A DNA stretch of 36,683 bases from Gammaproteobacteria bacterium (lineage in GTDB: Bacteria > Pseudomonadota > Gammaproteobacteria > Pseudomonadales > Litorivicinaceae). The number at the start of each line of letters is the position of its first letter. The first letter of the stretch is position 1. Where the stretch lies: positions 1 through 36,683 of the forward strand of contig PBZM01000049.1 of assembly GCA_002731015.1 (NCBI GenBank), read 5' to 3'. The notes below the pieces were generated by a model. It ran no database searches. It worked only from the letters and a program-made list of their open reading frames with translations, and was not told where the DNA came from. Positions 1-10,981 of the stretch are shown here, piece by piece. The translations under genes were made by a program, and so were the position numbers.

Positions 1-1
1 C

Positions 2-340
2 AGGGTTCGCGCGATTATTGGGCGCGGAGAGCCAGAGAACACGATTTTTGTCGGTCGACGGTCAACAGGTGAGTTATGGACCCAAGAATTACACGAAAAA
101 TATCCAGATCGTGACTGGATTCTTGGGCGCATATTGTGGCTTTGCGGTAACGAGAGAGGCGTTAATCGTGGCGGGCGGGTAGATAGCCAGCGGCGATATA
201 TTTACTTGCACGGAGCGCCGCCGGTTGAGCCGATGGGGGTACCTATGTCTCATGGATGCATTCGACTGCGCCCCACCGATGTTTGTGAGCTGGCTGACCA
301 GATGACGCCAGGTACTTTAGTTTCAATTTCGGAATCATGA
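2..340 (+). CDS. L,D-transpeptidase (YkuD family), C-terminal part, truncated at window edge
   Basis: Frame is open from base 2 (RVRAIIGRGEPENTIFVGRR...DWILGRILWLCG) through the ORF at 134; YkuD catalytic motif ...YIYLHGAPP...MSHGCIRLRPTDV... Confidence 0.88.
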   Translation, partial: RVRAIIGRGEPENTIFVGRRSTGELWTQELHEKYPDRDWILGRILWLCGNERGVNRGGRVDSQRRYIYLHGAPPVEPMGVPMSHGCIRLRPTDVCELADQMTPGTLVSISES

Positions 341-341
341 C

Positions 342-1475
342 ATGCTCGAGCTTTTCATTGAATCTATCTTATCGCTTCTTAAGGACCCACTGACTCAAAT
401 TGGAATGTCGCCGATCGGTGTACTTCGGGGCGTTGAACTGTTCGCCATTGTTTTGTTAACTGTTTTTGGCGCTTACTTTATGCGTCGATTTGTTACAGGC
501 CTAAAACTGCGGGCTGAAAAAACAGCGTCTAGGTGGGATGACACCTTTTTTGCTGCGCTTCAGGGTCCTGCAAGAACATTAGTCTGGGTTGTGGGTCTCA
601 CCTTTGCATTTGAACGCGCATCAATCGGTTTAGATATTGAGGCTGTATTTGGTCCACTGCGCTCGGCGTTAGTGATTGCGACGCTGACCTGGGGATTGAT
701 TCGTTTTATTGATCGTATTCAGCGACGGATGATTAATGATCCTCAGGCCGATGATTTAGATCTGACGACGGTAGAAGCTATTGGGCGACTGATCCGAATC
801 ACAGTATTGATAACAGGCGGCCTGATTATTCTTCAGACACTTGGATTTTCGGTGTCCGGAGTATTAGCTTTCGGTGGTTTGGGTGGGATTGCCGTTGGCT
901 TTGCCGCAAAAGATTTGTTATCCAATTTTTTTGGCGGTCTGATGATTTTTCTCGACCGCCCTTTCGGTGTCGGGGATTGGATCCGGTCGCCGGATCGTGA
1001 TATCGAGGGGACTGTTGAATCTTTGGGTTGGAGGCTTACTACCATTCGGACTTTTGACAAGCGTCCTCTTTACGTCCCAAACGCAACCTTTTTATCTATC
1101 GCCGTCGAGAATCCATCACGAATGTCACATCGTCGTATCTATGAGACTATCGGTGTACGTTATGACGATGCTGAACAGATTCGTCGGATTGGTGAACAAG
1201 TAAAATTGATGCTTGAGCGACACCCCGAAATCGATAATTCACAGACTCTGATGGTGAATTTCAATCAGTTCGGGCCCAGTTCTCTCGATTTCTTCATCTA
1301 TTGTTTTACCAAGACCACGATCTGGGCTGAATATCATGCAGTTAAAGAGGACGTACTCTTGACGACGTATGACCTAATTACTGAACTCGGGGCGGAGGTG
1401 GCGTTTCCGACTCAGACGCTGCATCTGCAGGTTGAGCCTGAGGTTCTGCCGGCTCGACCGGCTCAGCAGCAATGA
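342..1475 (+). CDS. MscS family mechanosensitive ion channel
   Basis: 377 aa; N-terminal TM segments, then FGGLGGIAVGFAAKDLLSNFFGGLMIFLDRPFGVGDWI, typical of the MscS pore/beta domain. Confidence 0.92.
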   Translation: MLELFIESILSLLKDPLTQIGMSPIGVLRGVELFAIVLLTVFGAYFMRRFVTGLKLRAEKTASRWDDTFFAALQGPARTLVWVVGLTFAFERASIGLDIEAVFGPLRSALVIATLTWGLIRFIDRIQRRMINDPQADDLDLTTVEAIGRLIRITVLITGGLIILQTLGFSVSGVLAFGGLGGIAVGFAAKDLLSNFFGGLMIFLDRPFGVGDWIRSPDRDIEGTVESLGWRLTTIRTFDKRPLYVPNATFLSIAVENPSRMSHRRIYETIGVRYDDAEQIRRIGEQVKLMLERHPEIDNSQTLMVNFNQFGPSSLDFFIYCFTKTTIWAEYHAVKEDVLLTTYDLITELGAEVAFPTQTLHLQVEPEVLPARPAQQQ

Positions 1476-2037
1476 TAACGCCGAACGCAGGATGGTCCAG
1501 ATAATGAATGTCCTTCGACGACATCTTTCTGAACTCTCGTAGGATGTATACTTCGTCAATAGTTGTTCCGTCAGGAGCTTTTCGAACGCTGAAACGTGTC
1601 ACTCTCAAATCGGTATCCACCTCAATGAATCGGTCAATTGACAACCGCAGATAACCTGTGAGGCTGAGACCATCTCCGCTCATGCCAGAGATCTTGAACC
1701 AGGGATTTGACTGTTGCTTTTTGGTCAATGGATGAATCCAGCGCTTATGGAATAGAACCTGACCATCGAGTTGTGTCCGGATGCGAAGAGCAGAGTTTTT
1801 GAGTATATGGCCTGAGTCAGGGAGCGGTATAAGATTGTTAAAGCCTGACTCTAGAGCAACTTGGAAGTCGAAGCTTTGCGGTGCTTCGGGCTTTGACGCT
1901 GGAAAAACCTCAGTTATGGACTGTACCGGTTCTGGGCGTGAAAATATCAATACTTCAAGGGCATAGGGCCGTACTTCAGCATAGGCGAAAGACGTCGTAA
2001 GGGTAGCGATCAAAAAACTGAGGATCCAGTTCGTCAT
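1378..2037 (-). CDS. csiV: CsiV family protein (peptidoglycan-binding family encoded next to mfd)
   Basis: 219 aa with signal peptide; YALEVLIFSRPEP and late LSGYLRL/RFIEVDTDLR pattern; 4-bp overlap downstream of mfd. Confidence 0.72.
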   Translation of the reverse strand: MTNWILSFLIATLTTSFAYAEVRPYALEVLIFSRPEPVQSITEVFPASKPEAPQSFDFQVALESGFNNLIPLPDSGHILKNSALRIRTQLDGQVLFHKRWIHPLTKKQQSNPWFKISGMSGDGLSLTGYLRLSIDRFIEVDTDLRVTRFSVRKAPDGTTIDEVYILREFRKMSSKDIHYLDHPAFGVIIAAEPVEPAEPQAQPADAASESETPPPPRVQ

Positions 2038-5000
2038 TTGGTCGTGGGCCTTTTTAATGCATCGAGAACTTCGTAAATAAAACCAAATCGCGCTTCTGTC
2101 CCGACTGTTTCTCGGAAAATTTTCAAAGCGGTAGCACCATCAAGTTTATATTCATCCGGATGGCACTGTACCAGACTGATTAGTATCGTTGGATCGACTT
2201 TTGTCTTTTCTAGAAACTCGATTCGGCCAGACTGAGGACCAAGGGTGATTTGTCGAATTCCAAGAGACTCAGCAACTAGACGGATTTTTGCCTGTTCGAA
2301 CAGATTTTTTACCTTTGTTGGGAGCAAGCCAAAACGATCAATCATTTCGATCTCGATTTCCGAGAGTAGCTCCGCCGAAGTCGCCGAACTGATTCGTTTG
2401 TAGAGCTGAAGCCGCAATGGCACATCATTGAGATAGTCATTTGGAATCAAAGCAGGGATCTTCAGATCTACCTCGGCGTGCGCTGATTCTGTCTGGTCAA
2501 AGTCGGGTGCGCGCCCCTCCCGAATCGCCGTCACTGCCTCATCGAGCATTTCCATGTAAAGGGAAAAGCCTATAGTTTGCATGTTACCTGACTGATCCTC
2601 GCCCAAAAGCTCCCCTGCGCCGCGGATCTCTAGGTCATGCGCCGCTAACTGGAATCCAGCGCCCAAGTCACTGGCCGCCTCGATCGCCTCTAAACGCTTC
2701 ATGGCATCATTAGTCATAGAGCGCGGGTCTGGTGTTAAGAGATAGGCATAAGCCTGATGATGTGACCGACCAACTCGACCCCTCAATTGATGCAGTTGGG
2801 CCAAACCGAACCGATCGGCCCGCTCAATCAAGATGGTGTTTGCAGATGGGATATCGATGCCTGTCTCGATAATGGTCGAGCAAACTAGAACGTTGTATTT
2901 TTTGTGATAGAAATCCGTCATCACATCCTCAAGATCACGTTCTCGCATTTGGCCATGGGCCACAACGACACGAGCTTCGGGGAGGAGCTGCCGGATATTG
3001 TCAGCTGAACGCTCTATGCTTTTGACCTCATTGTGAAGGTAATACACCTGACCGCCTCGAAGCAGTTCTCGCAGGATCGCCTCTTTCACAAGCGGTTGAT
3101 CCTTTCGTTTAATAAATGTCTTGATCGATAAACGTCTTGCCGGCGGCGTTGCGATGACCGATAGATCTCGAATTCCTGCCATCGATAGATTTAAGGTCCT
3201 TGGAATCGGTGTTGCTGTTAGCGTCAGGACATCCACATCTGACCGATATTTTTTTAACCGCTCTTTCTGCGCCACTCCAAAACGGTGTTCCTCATCGATG
3301 ATCAGAAGACCAAGACTTGGTAGTTTCAGGTTACTGGACAAAAGTTTGTGGGTACCGATGACAATATCGACTCGGCCTTTGTTTGCGAGCTCGATTATGG
3401 CCTTGGTTTCTTTTATGGATTTGAATCTGCTCAGGACTTCAATAGTCACAGGCCAATCGGCAAAACGGTCTCTGAAAGATTCAAAGTGTTGCTGAGCGAG
3501 AAGCGTTGTCGGTACCAAAACACACACTTGCGTTCCACTGCAAATCGATGCGAACGCTGCCCTCATTGCAACTTCTGTCTTACCAAACCCGACATCTCCA
3601 CAAACGAGGCGATCCATGGGCCTAGGCGCTCTAAGATCGGCGAGCACCGCCTCGATAGAGGTCTCTTGATCAGGTGTTAATTCAAACGGAAAACCGTCAG
3701 AGAAACGGTCGTATTGGGTCTCATCGATTCGATGTGCGTAGCCTTCTTTGGCTGCACGCCTGGCATAGATGTCTAGGAGATCAGCCGCCTTGTCGCGAAC
3801 CGCTTCAGCCGCTTTCCGTTTGGCTTTGGTCCAGCGATCGGTTCCAAGTTTGTGCGCTGAAACTGCGTCCGGATCACCGCCTGCGTATCGGCTCAACACC
3901 CCGAGATTGGTAACCGGGATATACAGCTTCGCATCGCCCTGATACTCAACGACTACAAATTCATTTATGTCTTCACCGAGGACGATGGTCTCGAGGCCTC
4001 TGTAATGCCCAACACCGTGGTCGATATGGACGATTGGGTCGCCCTCTGAGATCTCAGAAAGGTCGCGTACAATAAGATCGGTTGCGATTTCATGCTGTTT
4101 TCGTCGGCGTCTCTGAGGTACGCGGCGACCAAACAGTTGACTCTCCGGGACAATCGCAAATTCATCGACGACGAGGCCCTGATCGAGAAGGCCAAGCGTA
4201 ATTACACAGTTTTGTGTTTCTGGTGAGAAATCACTGACCCGTCGGACTGGTTCTGGTCTTATGCCGTGTCTGGCCAAAAGCTCCAAAAGCGCTTCTCGTC
4301 GACCGGCTGACTCAGCGACGAAGCAAACCGATTTACCGGTGTCGATGAAAGCTCTGATTTTCGCGGCTGGATCGTCTGATTTAGCCTCAAGAGCGATATC
4401 CGGGAGAGAACGAATTCGAGGGTGCTTGGAGTCAGCATCCTCGATCTCAATCGAGGCAAAGCTCTTTAGGCCAGCGAGTAACTCTTCAGTGCGAAAGAAA
4501 AGTTTTTTTGGCTCAAGAATTGGTCTCATGCGATCGTGACGTAGGCTTTCATATCGTGTCGACACATCACTCCAAAATTGTTCAAGCGCACCATGAATCA
4601 GTCCCACCCGGATGGTCTGCGTATCTGCTGGTAAATAGTCAAATAGCGATGCCATTTGGTTAAAGAACAGAGGAGCGTAGTATTCGACTCCGGGAGGCGC
4701 GAGTCCTGACGATACGTCCTTATATATTGAGCACTCCCTTGGGTTGCCCTCGAAGGTCTCGTGCCAGTTTCGTCTGAAACAGGCGATTCCAGACTCTGTT
4801 AGAGAAATCTCGCGTGCCGGTAAGAGGGTAACTGAGTCAACTTTGGTGATGGTCCGTTGGGTATCCGGATCGAAGGCTCGCAGGCTTTCAATCTCTGTGT
4901 CAAAGAGTTCGACACGTAACGGCTGGTTAGATCCCATTGGGAATACGTCAAGAATCGCACCACGTACCGCAAATTCACCATGCTCTCTGACGGTCTCTAC

Positions 5001-5513
5001 AGCATGATATCCGCTCGCCTCAAGCCGCCGTCGTTCTCTGTGTATATCGAACCGGTCGCCAACTTTGAGAACAAAACGCTGACCATCGAGGTGTTCTCGC
5101 GGTGGTAGTCGGTGTGCGAGTGTTTGCACGGGTAGGATTAAAAGCCCTCGACGCAGGTCATGCAATTGGCTTAATGCTTTTAGTCTCTCGGATATAATGT
5201 CCTCGTGAGGGGAAAAGCTGTCATAGGGTAAGGTTTCCCAATCTGGCAAGTGTATGATCGGAATCTCGGCAGGGCCGTCTGCCTCACCCTCGTCGTCAAG
5301 GTGATGCTCTTGACCCAAATAAAAATGCAAATTGTTCACCAGATGCTGGGCGTCTTGTGATTTCTTGACCAACACCAAGACCAGTGAACTCGACCGGGCG
5401 GCAATCTCGGCGATTACCAGTGGAATCGCGCTTTTTGGTAAATTTGAGAGCGTTTTATTTGAACTACCGGGATACGGCAATAGGTCAATAAGTGGCGGTT
5501 CTATTGTCAGCAT
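2034..5513 (-). CDS. mfd: Transcription-repair coupling factor Mfd
   Basis: Full-length superfamily 2 helicase with RecG-like motifs (DRLVCGDVGFGKTEVAMRAAF, DEEHRFGVAQKE, LTLTATPIPRTL, QLRGRVGRS) plus UvrB-like N-terminus; start chosen at MLTIEPPL, ORF extends to 5555. Confidence 0.98.
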   Translation of the reverse strand: MLTIEPPLIDLLPYPGSSNKTLSNLPKSAIPLVIAEIAARSSSLVLVLVKKSQDAQHLVNNLHFYLGQEHHLDDEGEADGPAEIPIIHLPDWETLPYDSFSPHEDIISERLKALSQLHDLRRGLLILPVQTLAHRLPPREHLDGQRFVLKVGDRFDIHRERRRLEASGYHAVETVREHGEFAVRGAILDVFPMGSNQPLRVELFDTEIESLRAFDPDTQRTITKVDSVTLLPAREISLTESGIACFRRNWHETFEGNPRECSIYKDVSSGLAPPGVEYYAPLFFNQMASLFDYLPADTQTIRVGLIHGALEQFWSDVSTRYESLRHDRMRPILEPKKLFFRTEELLAGLKSFASIEIEDADSKHPRIRSLPDIALEAKSDDPAAKIRAFIDTGKSVCFVAESAGRREALLELLARHGIRPEPVRRVSDFSPETQNCVITLGLLDQGLVVDEFAIVPESQLFGRRVPQRRRRKQHEIATDLIVRDLSEISEGDPIVHIDHGVGHYRGLETIVLGEDINEFVVVEYQGDAKLYIPVTNLGVLSRYAGGDPDAVSAHKLGTDRWTKAKRKAAEAVRDKAADLLDIYARRAAKEGYAHRIDETQYDRFSDGFPFELTPDQETSIEAVLADLRAPRPMDRLVCGDVGFGKTEVAMRAAFASICSGTQVCVLVPTTLLAQQHFESFRDRFADWPVTIEVLSRFKSIKETKAIIELANKGRVDIVIGTHKLLSSNLKLPSLGLLIIDEEHRFGVAQKERLKKYRSDVDVLTLTATPIPRTLNLSMAGIRDLSVIATPPARRLSIKTFIKRKDQPLVKEAILRELLRGGQVYYLHNEVKSIERSADNIRQLLPEARVVVAHGQMRERDLEDVMTDFYHKKYNVLVCSTIIETGIDIPSANTILIERADRFGLAQLHQLRGRVGRSHHQAYAYLLTPDPRSMTNDAMKRLEAIEAASDLGAGFQLAAHDLEIRGAGELLGEDQSGNMQTIGFSLYMEMLDEAVTAIREGRAPDFDQTESAHAEVDLKIPALIPNDYLNDVPLRLQLYKRISSATSAELLSEIEIEMIDRFGLLPTKVKNLFEQAKIRLVAESLGIRQITLGPQSGRIEFLEKTKVDPTILISLVQCHPDEYKLDGATALKIFRETVGTEARFGFIYEVLDALKRPTTK

Positions 5514-5583
5514 GTGATGTCGTGGCTTTGTCTGAGACGAGAGTATAGGCGACAATCGAGGATTTCGCTTCAGGGAACTTTCG

Positions 5584-6639
5584 ATGACCGTGTTTGTAGC
5601 CGACGAGGGACTGCTTGGACTTAGAGAGTTAGTCCCGAGTAATGTCGGGCTTCGTTGGTATTCTGGTCGGGATATATCGAGATCTCTGTTAGAAGGAGCA
5701 GACGCACTCCTCGTTCGTTCAACCGCGCGGGTTTCTACATGTCATCTACCTGATTCAATCCGCTTCATCGGAACCGCAACAATAGGAACCGATCACCTGC
5801 CCCTGAAGAGGCTAGCGGAACGTGATATTGCAGTCGCGTCTGCACCCGGGTGCAATGCCTTCGCCGTTACTGACTATGTTCTTTCCCATATAATAACTTG
5901 GGCAAAATCGAGGGGCCGGAGGGTCGACCAACTGATATTGGGTGTGGTTGGCGTCGGCGCCGTGGGTATGTTGTTGAATCAACGAGCGCGAGAACTAGGA
6001 ATTCAGGTCCTCCTCTCTGATCAACCCCGATTCGATTCAGGTAATCTGCCAGATCACTTGCCTTTGGAAGATCTCGCTCATCAATCTGACGTGATCTCAT
6101 TGCATGTTCCGCGGGTAACTGAGGGAGCTTATACCACTGAACGGCTGCTGGATGCGGACGTGCTCTCGGGGTTGAAGCGAAAAGCTCTTTTAATCAATGC
6201 CTCGAGGGGTCAGGTGTTACACGAACATGATCTGCTTGAGCAAACCCACTTTGATTTGGTGTTAGACGTGTTTCCTAATGAGCCCGTGATTGGTGATGCA
6301 CTGATCAGCCGGTGTTGGCGAATAAGCCCTCATATTGCAGGCCATTCTGCTGAAGGGAAATATCGCGGAACAAAACAAATTCTGGCGGAAGCATCATCGA
6401 TTTTCGGGTTCGGACTCAATGAGATTGATGACGAGGCATTTTTGGAGTCGGTCGCTGGCTTGCGGCCGGTCTGCGATACGCAGTCAGACGCTATTGTAAC
6501 AGCCTGCCCAATGACCGAGACAGATAGAGGGTTCCGAGACTCAGTGTTTCGTGCTTTTGAGTTGGAAAAGCCTAACCTATTCGATGAGATCCGGAAATCT
6601 TATCTGTTGCGAAGAGAGTCAGAGATCCACCCCCTTTGA
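5584..6639 (+). CDS. pdxB: 4-phosphoerythronate dehydrogenase
   Basis: 351 aa D-2-hydroxyacid dehydrogenase; GVVGVGAVG NAD-binding motif, INASRGQV, PHIAGHSAEGK typical of PdxB. Confidence 0.92.
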   Translation: MTVFVADEGLLGLRELVPSNVGLRWYSGRDISRSLLEGADALLVRSTARVSTCHLPDSIRFIGTATIGTDHLPLKRLAERDIAVASAPGCNAFAVTDYVLSHIITWAKSRGRRVDQLILGVVGVGAVGMLLNQRARELGIQVLLSDQPRFDSGNLPDHLPLEDLAHQSDVISLHVPRVTEGAYTTERLLDADVLSGLKRKALLINASRGQVLHEHDLLEQTHFDLVLDVFPNEPVIGDALISRCWRISPHIAGHSAEGKYRGTKQILAEASSIFGFGLNEIDDEAFLESVAGLRPVCDTQSDAIVTACPMTETDRGFRDSVFRAFELEKPNLFDEIRKSYLLRRESEIHPL

Positions 6640-6648
6640 AAAGTAGTG

Positions 6649-7044
6649 TCAGTCAGCTAAAGTCTTCCATATCGACAGGTCTGTGGACCCAGCCGATCTC
6701 TGGAATAACGCGAATCTCCACTCACCCTCTATGTTGCGTAGCACGGCTGTAGCCACATAGGTGTCAGAATTGTGTTGCCCCCGATATGTGAAGTTGCCCC
6801 TCATGGTAAAGACCGCGATAGCTATATTTGCGTGAAAGTTCAACCGCTCCAACGCAATCAACTCGGAATCATGTACTGTCAAGTCACCGCTTTGGAACAT
6901 GGCTGAAAAACCTTCAGCATCTAGCGGATTTCCGCTCGGTCTGATAAATACAAAGTCATCGGTTCCGTGGTCCAAAAAGAAATCACCGGTTCGCGTGGCC
7001 GATGCAAATTCCTGTAAAAGCGATCGGATCTCAGTCTCACTCAT
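6649..7044 (-). CDS. NTF2-like / DUF4440-type small protein
   Basis: 131 aa; NTF2-like fold pattern (LLQEFASATRTGDFFLDHGTDDFVFIRPSG...GEWRFALFQRS). Confidence 0.6.
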   Translation of the reverse strand: MSETEIRSLLQEFASATRTGDFFLDHGTDDFVFIRPSGNPLDAEGFSAMFQSGDLTVHDSELIALERLNFHANIAIAVFTMRGNFTYRGQHNSDTYVATAVLRNIEGEWRFALFQRSAGSTDLSIWKTLAD

Positions 7045-7137
7045 AGCGTTCTCCTCGATCTTTATTGATTAGACTATTACTTTGAGATTGAGTTCCCAAA
7101 ACGGCCAGGCCAGTCAAAGCCCTAACCCCGCGGATTC

Positions 7138-7305
7138 ATGGCGCGTGAAGGAATGGTATTGGCTCCCGCATACGCAGTAGTGTTTTTGATAGGTAAAATT
7201 ATCTTTGAGGGGTTTAATGTCTTCGATTGGACGGTCGAGAATTTCGGACAACCCTCTGCGCTAGCCGCGGTTCGCGTATCTCATGTATTTGGAACCAGAC
7301 ACTAG
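7138..7305 (+). pseudogene. Possible rhomboid/rhombosortase C-terminal remnant (55-aa ORF)
   Basis: Manual translation MAREGMVLAPAYAVVFLIGKIIFEGFNVFDWTVENFGQPSALAAVRVSHVFGTRH*; hydrophobic segment then K-hydrophobic-F-E ... ALAAVRVSHVFG resembles the last TM region of rhombosortase-like proteins; below the ORF-track size cut-off; in-frame stop just upstream at 7123. Confidence 0.3.
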
Positions 7306-7312
7306 CTTATGG

Positions 7313-10300
7313 TCATCCAAGAAGAGGTGCTAGCCACCGAGCACTTTCATCAAAACACTCATTTCGGCGATCAGAGTAGCTTTGGACCTGATCCTTACCG
7401 ATCTGGCCCAAAGTGAAATACCGTGCGTCAGGGTGCGCAAAATAGAAGCCACTAACTGAAGATGTGGGCCACATGGCGAGGCTATCGGTGAGAGAGATGC
7501 CCGTGGCTGATTCGACATCGAGCAGTGACCACAGCGTTTGTTTCTCCCGATGGTCGGGACACGAGGGATACCCGGGAGCTGGTCTGATCCCACGATACTT
7601 CTCGCGAATTAGATCGTCGTTCGATAACGACTCACGGATTGCGTATCCCCAAAATTCTTTACGGATACGGCGATGCAGGTGCTCTGCAAAGCTCTCGGCG
7701 AGGCGATCGGCCAGCGCCTTCAGAAGAATCGCCTGATAGTCATCGTGCGCACCCTCGAATGCGTTAACATAACCATCAATACCATGACCGGTGGTCACGG
7801 CGAATGCACCAATGTAGTCAATCTGGCCGGATTTCTTCGGCGCAATAAAATCACTTAAACACAGCTGTGGCTTGCCATCAGGCATTGGGCGTTGCTGCCG
7901 AAGCCAGTGCGTTCGGGTCAACTCAACCTCGTGATTATTTGGATCCAAAATCACGATACTGTTCTCGTCTGAGTATGCGGGGAAGCAACCGGCGACGGCA
8001 TCGGCCCGTAACCAGCGTTCATTAATGATTTCATCAAGCATGACCTGTGCGTCATTATACAGCTGTCGCGCCTCGGGACCTTTTCGTGGATCGTTTAAGA
8101 TATCAGGAAACTTGCCGTTGAATTCCCATGCATTGAAGAAGGGCATCCAGTCGATCGTATCCAACAGTGCGTCCAGTGGATAATCGTTTAGCACAACAGT
8201 GCCAGTGGTCTTGGGCCGTGTGATCGTCGTTGAATCAAATGTAAGCTCCGCTCGCCTAGAATCAGCCTCCTCTATTGAGAGTAGTTTTTTCGGCGCTCTC
8301 CTAGCATGGGATTTCCTCTTCGTCTCGTGATCGGTTTCTATTTCTTGGTGGTATGTCTCTCGTTCATCGCTCAAAAGCTTCGAGGCTACGCCCACGGCGC
8401 GTGAGGCATCCTTTACATAAACGACGGGACCAGAGTATGCAGGATCGATCTTCACCGAGGTGTGTGCGGGCGATGTGGTCGCTCCACCAATCATAAGCGG
8501 GCACGTGAAGCCCTGGCGCTCCATCTCTGCGGCTACGGACACCATTTCATCAAGTGATGGCGTGATAAGGCCCGAAAGACCAATGATGTCTGCCTTGTTT
8601 TCACTCGCCGCGTCCAGAATTGTCTGGGTCGGTACCATCACGCCCAGATCGATTACCTTGAAGTTATTACACTGCAAGACAACGCCGACGATGTTTTTAC
8701 CGATATCGTGTACATCGCCTTTGACGGTCGCCATGATAATGACGCCATGTTCCTGACTAGTGTCACCCGCGGCTTCCTTTTCTTCTTCGATAAATGGGAT
8801 GAGATGTGCGACCGCTTTCTTCATCACCCGCGCAGATTTAACAACTTGCGGTAAAAACATTTTTCCCGCACCAAATAAATCGCCGACGGTGTTCATTCCG
8901 TCCATTAGGGGCCCCTCGATCACCGCCAGTGGACGCGTTACGTTCAGTCGAGCTTCTTCGGTATCCTCGATCACAAAGGTATCGATCCCCTTGATGAGTG
9001 CGTAGGCCAATCGTTCCTCACAGGTTTCACTACGCCACTCGGCAAACGTTGTATTGTCCTCCTCCTTATCGACATTATATTTTGGTGCGATATCGACGAG
9101 GCGCTCTGTTGCGTCATCGCGTCGATTCAGAACAACGTCTTCCACCAGCGATCGAAGTTCCCCATCGATATCTTCAAAAATAGCTAGCTGTCCCGCATTC
9201 ACGATACCCATCGAGAGGCCTTCACGGATAGCATGGAATAAAAAGACTGAGTGCATCGCTTCCCGAACGGAGTCGTTTCCGCGGAAAGAGAATGAGACGT
9301 TGGAGATCCCTCCCGAGATATAACTGTGGGCGCAATGCTTCGTAATATCTTTACAAGCGTTGATAAAATCGAGCGCGTAGTTGTTGTGCTCCTCAATTCC
9401 CGTCGCTACGGCAAATACATTTGGATCGAAAACAATATCTTCGGCAGGAAAGCCAACGATCTCGGTGAGTAGCTTGTAAGAACGTTGGCAGATCTCGAGT
9501 TTGCGTTCGCGAGAATCGGCTTGGCCTTTCTCGTCAAAGGCCATTACCACGACAGCAAACCCGTACTGGCGTATCTTTCGCGCGTGTTCTAAGAAAATCT
9601 TCTCGCCTTCTTTTAGTGAGATAGAGTTAATTATTCCCTTGCCTTGCACGCATTGCATGCCGGCTTCGAGGATCTCCCATTTGGACGAGTCAATCATCAC
9701 GGGAACTCGCGAGATATCTGGTTCAGATGCGATCAGATTTAAGAAAGTTACCATGGCGAATTGAGAGTCGAGCATCCCTTCATCCATGTTTATGTCGATG
9801 ACTTGTGCTCCGTTTTCCACTTGCTGACGAGCGACGGTGAGCGCTTCGTCAAATTGGTTGTTGAGGATTAATCGTTTGAACATTGCGGAGCCCGTGACGT
9901 TGGTCCGTTCACCAATGTTTACAAACCCAGTCGTGTCGTCAGCAATCAACGGCTCAAGTCCGGATAGTCGCATCACAGGCTGGGTTTTTGGTCGTAGCCT
10001 TGGTTTATGAATCGCCACTTTATCTGCGATCAATCGGATGTGTTCTGGGGTGGTACCACAGCAACCGCCGACGATATTCACGAGTCCCGCTTGCGCATAT
10101 TCAGCAACTATCTCAGACATCTCACTGGCGTCAAGGTCATACTCACCAAACTGGTTAGGTAGACCCGCGTTTGGATGTGCTGAAACGAACGTCTCTGCGA
10201 CACGCGACAGTTCGGCCAGGAACGGACGGAGTTCTTTGGGTCCTAGGGCGCAGTTCAAGCCGATCGTCAAAGGCCTTGCATGACGAACCGAAAACCAAAA

Positions 10301-10981
10301 CGCTTCTGTGGTTTGGCCAGACAATGTCCGACCCGACGCGTCAGTAATTGTGCCCGAGATCATGATACGAATCTGGATCTCGGTCTCACGAGCGACTTCA
10401 TCGATCGCGAACAGCGCTGCTTTGCCGTTCAGCGTGTCGAAAATGGTCTCGACCAGAATCAGGTCGGCACCACCCGCTAACAGAGAACGTGTCGCATCCA
10501 TGTATGTATCGACCAGTTGGTTGAATGTGATATTCCTAGCACCAGGATCGTTAACGTCAGGGCTGATAGAGCAGGTCCTGTTCGTTGGCCCCAACACACC
10601 GGCGACGAGCACTGGTCGTTCGTAAGAGTCTGCAACCGATCGGGCGAGCGCGGCTGCTTCGTGGTTCAGTTCGCTGACCAGCTCCTCCATCCTGTAGTCA
10701 GCCATGGATGGACGGTTAGCGTTAAAGGTGTTCGTCTCGATGATGCTCGCGCCAGCGTCAACATATTCCTTGTGGATAGAGGCAATTAGGTCAGGTTGGG
10801 TGAGCGTCAGGATGTCGTTATTCCCCTTTAATTCCTGCGGAAAATCACTAAAACGCTCTCTTCGATAGTCGCTCTCCCCGAGACCTGCACCTTGGATCAT
10901 GGTACCCATCCCGCCATCGAGAATGACAATTGAGTCGGTCAGGGCGGCCTCGAGCCATTCGACTCGATCGTCGCGGGTCAT
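7313..10981 (-). CDS. metH: Cobalamin-dependent methionine synthase
   Basis: HMT, pterin-binding, B12-binding ([22 protein letters not shown]) and activation domains; start MTRDDRVEW gives a 4-bp overlap with metF; ORF extends to 11011. Confidence 0.98.
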   Translation of the reverse strand: MTRDDRVEWLEAALTDSIVILDGGMGTMIQGAGLGESDYRRERFSDFPQELKGNNDILTLTQPDLIASIHKEYVDAGASIIETNTFNANRPSMADYRMEELVSELNHEAAALARSVADSYERPVLVAGVLGPTNRTCSISPDVNDPGARNITFNQLVDTYMDATRSLLAGGADLILVETIFDTLNGKAALFAIDEVARETEIQIRIMISGTITDASGRTLSGQTTEAFWFSVRHARPLTIGLNCALGPKELRPFLAELSRVAETFVSAHPNAGLPNQFGEYDLDASEMSEIVAEYAQAGLVNIVGGCCGTTPEHIRLIADKVAIHKPRLRPKTQPVMRLSGLEPLIADDTTGFVNIGERTNVTGSAMFKRLILNNQFDEALTVARQQVENGAQVIDINMDEGMLDSQFAMVTFLNLIASEPDISRVPVMIDSSKWEILEAGMQCVQGKGIINSISLKEGEKIFLEHARKIRQYGFAVVVMAFDEKGQADSRERKLEICQRSYKLLTEIVGFPAEDIVFDPNVFAVATGIEEHNNYALDFINACKDITKHCAHSYISGGISNVSFSFRGNDSVREAMHSVFLFHAIREGLSMGIVNAGQLAIFEDIDGELRSLVEDVVLNRRDDATERLVDIAPKYNVDKEEDNTTFAEWRSETCEERLAYALIKGIDTFVIEDTEEARLNVTRPLAVIEGPLMDGMNTVGDLFGAGKMFLPQVVKSARVMKKAVAHLIPFIEEEKEAAGDTSQEHGVIIMATVKGDVHDIGKNIVGVVLQCNNFKVIDLGVMVPTQTILDAASENKADIIGLSGLITPSLDEMVSVAAEMERQGFTCPLMIGGATTSPAHTSVKIDPAYSGPVVYVKDASRAVGVASKLLSDERETYHQEIETDHETKRKSHARRAPKKLLSIEEADSRRAELTFDSTTITRPKTTGTVVLNDYPLDALLDTIDWMPFFNAWEFNGKFPDILNDPRKGPEARQLYNDAQVMLDEIINERWLRADAVAGCFPAYSDENSIVILDPNNHEVELTRTHWLRQQRPMPDGKPQLCLSDFIAPKKSGQIDYIGAFAVTTGHGIDGYVNAFEGAHDDYQAILLKALADRLAESFAEHLHRRIRKEFWGYAIRESLSNDDLIREKYRGIRPAPGYPSCPDHREKQTLWSLLDVESATGISLTDSLAMWPTSSVSGFYFAHPDARYFTLGQIGKDQVQSYSDRRNECFDESARWLAPLLG

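Noticed and set aside
2034-5555. Many plus-strand and out-of-frame ORFs inside mfd (e.g. 3121-3495, 3348-3680, 4261-4539, 4744-5007)
   Set aside because: They lie opposite a strongly supported mfd coding sequence, show low-complexity Ser/Arg-rich translations and no recognisable domain
7464-10789. Antisense ORFs within metH
   Set aside because: Shadow ORFs of a well-supported gene; no domain signal
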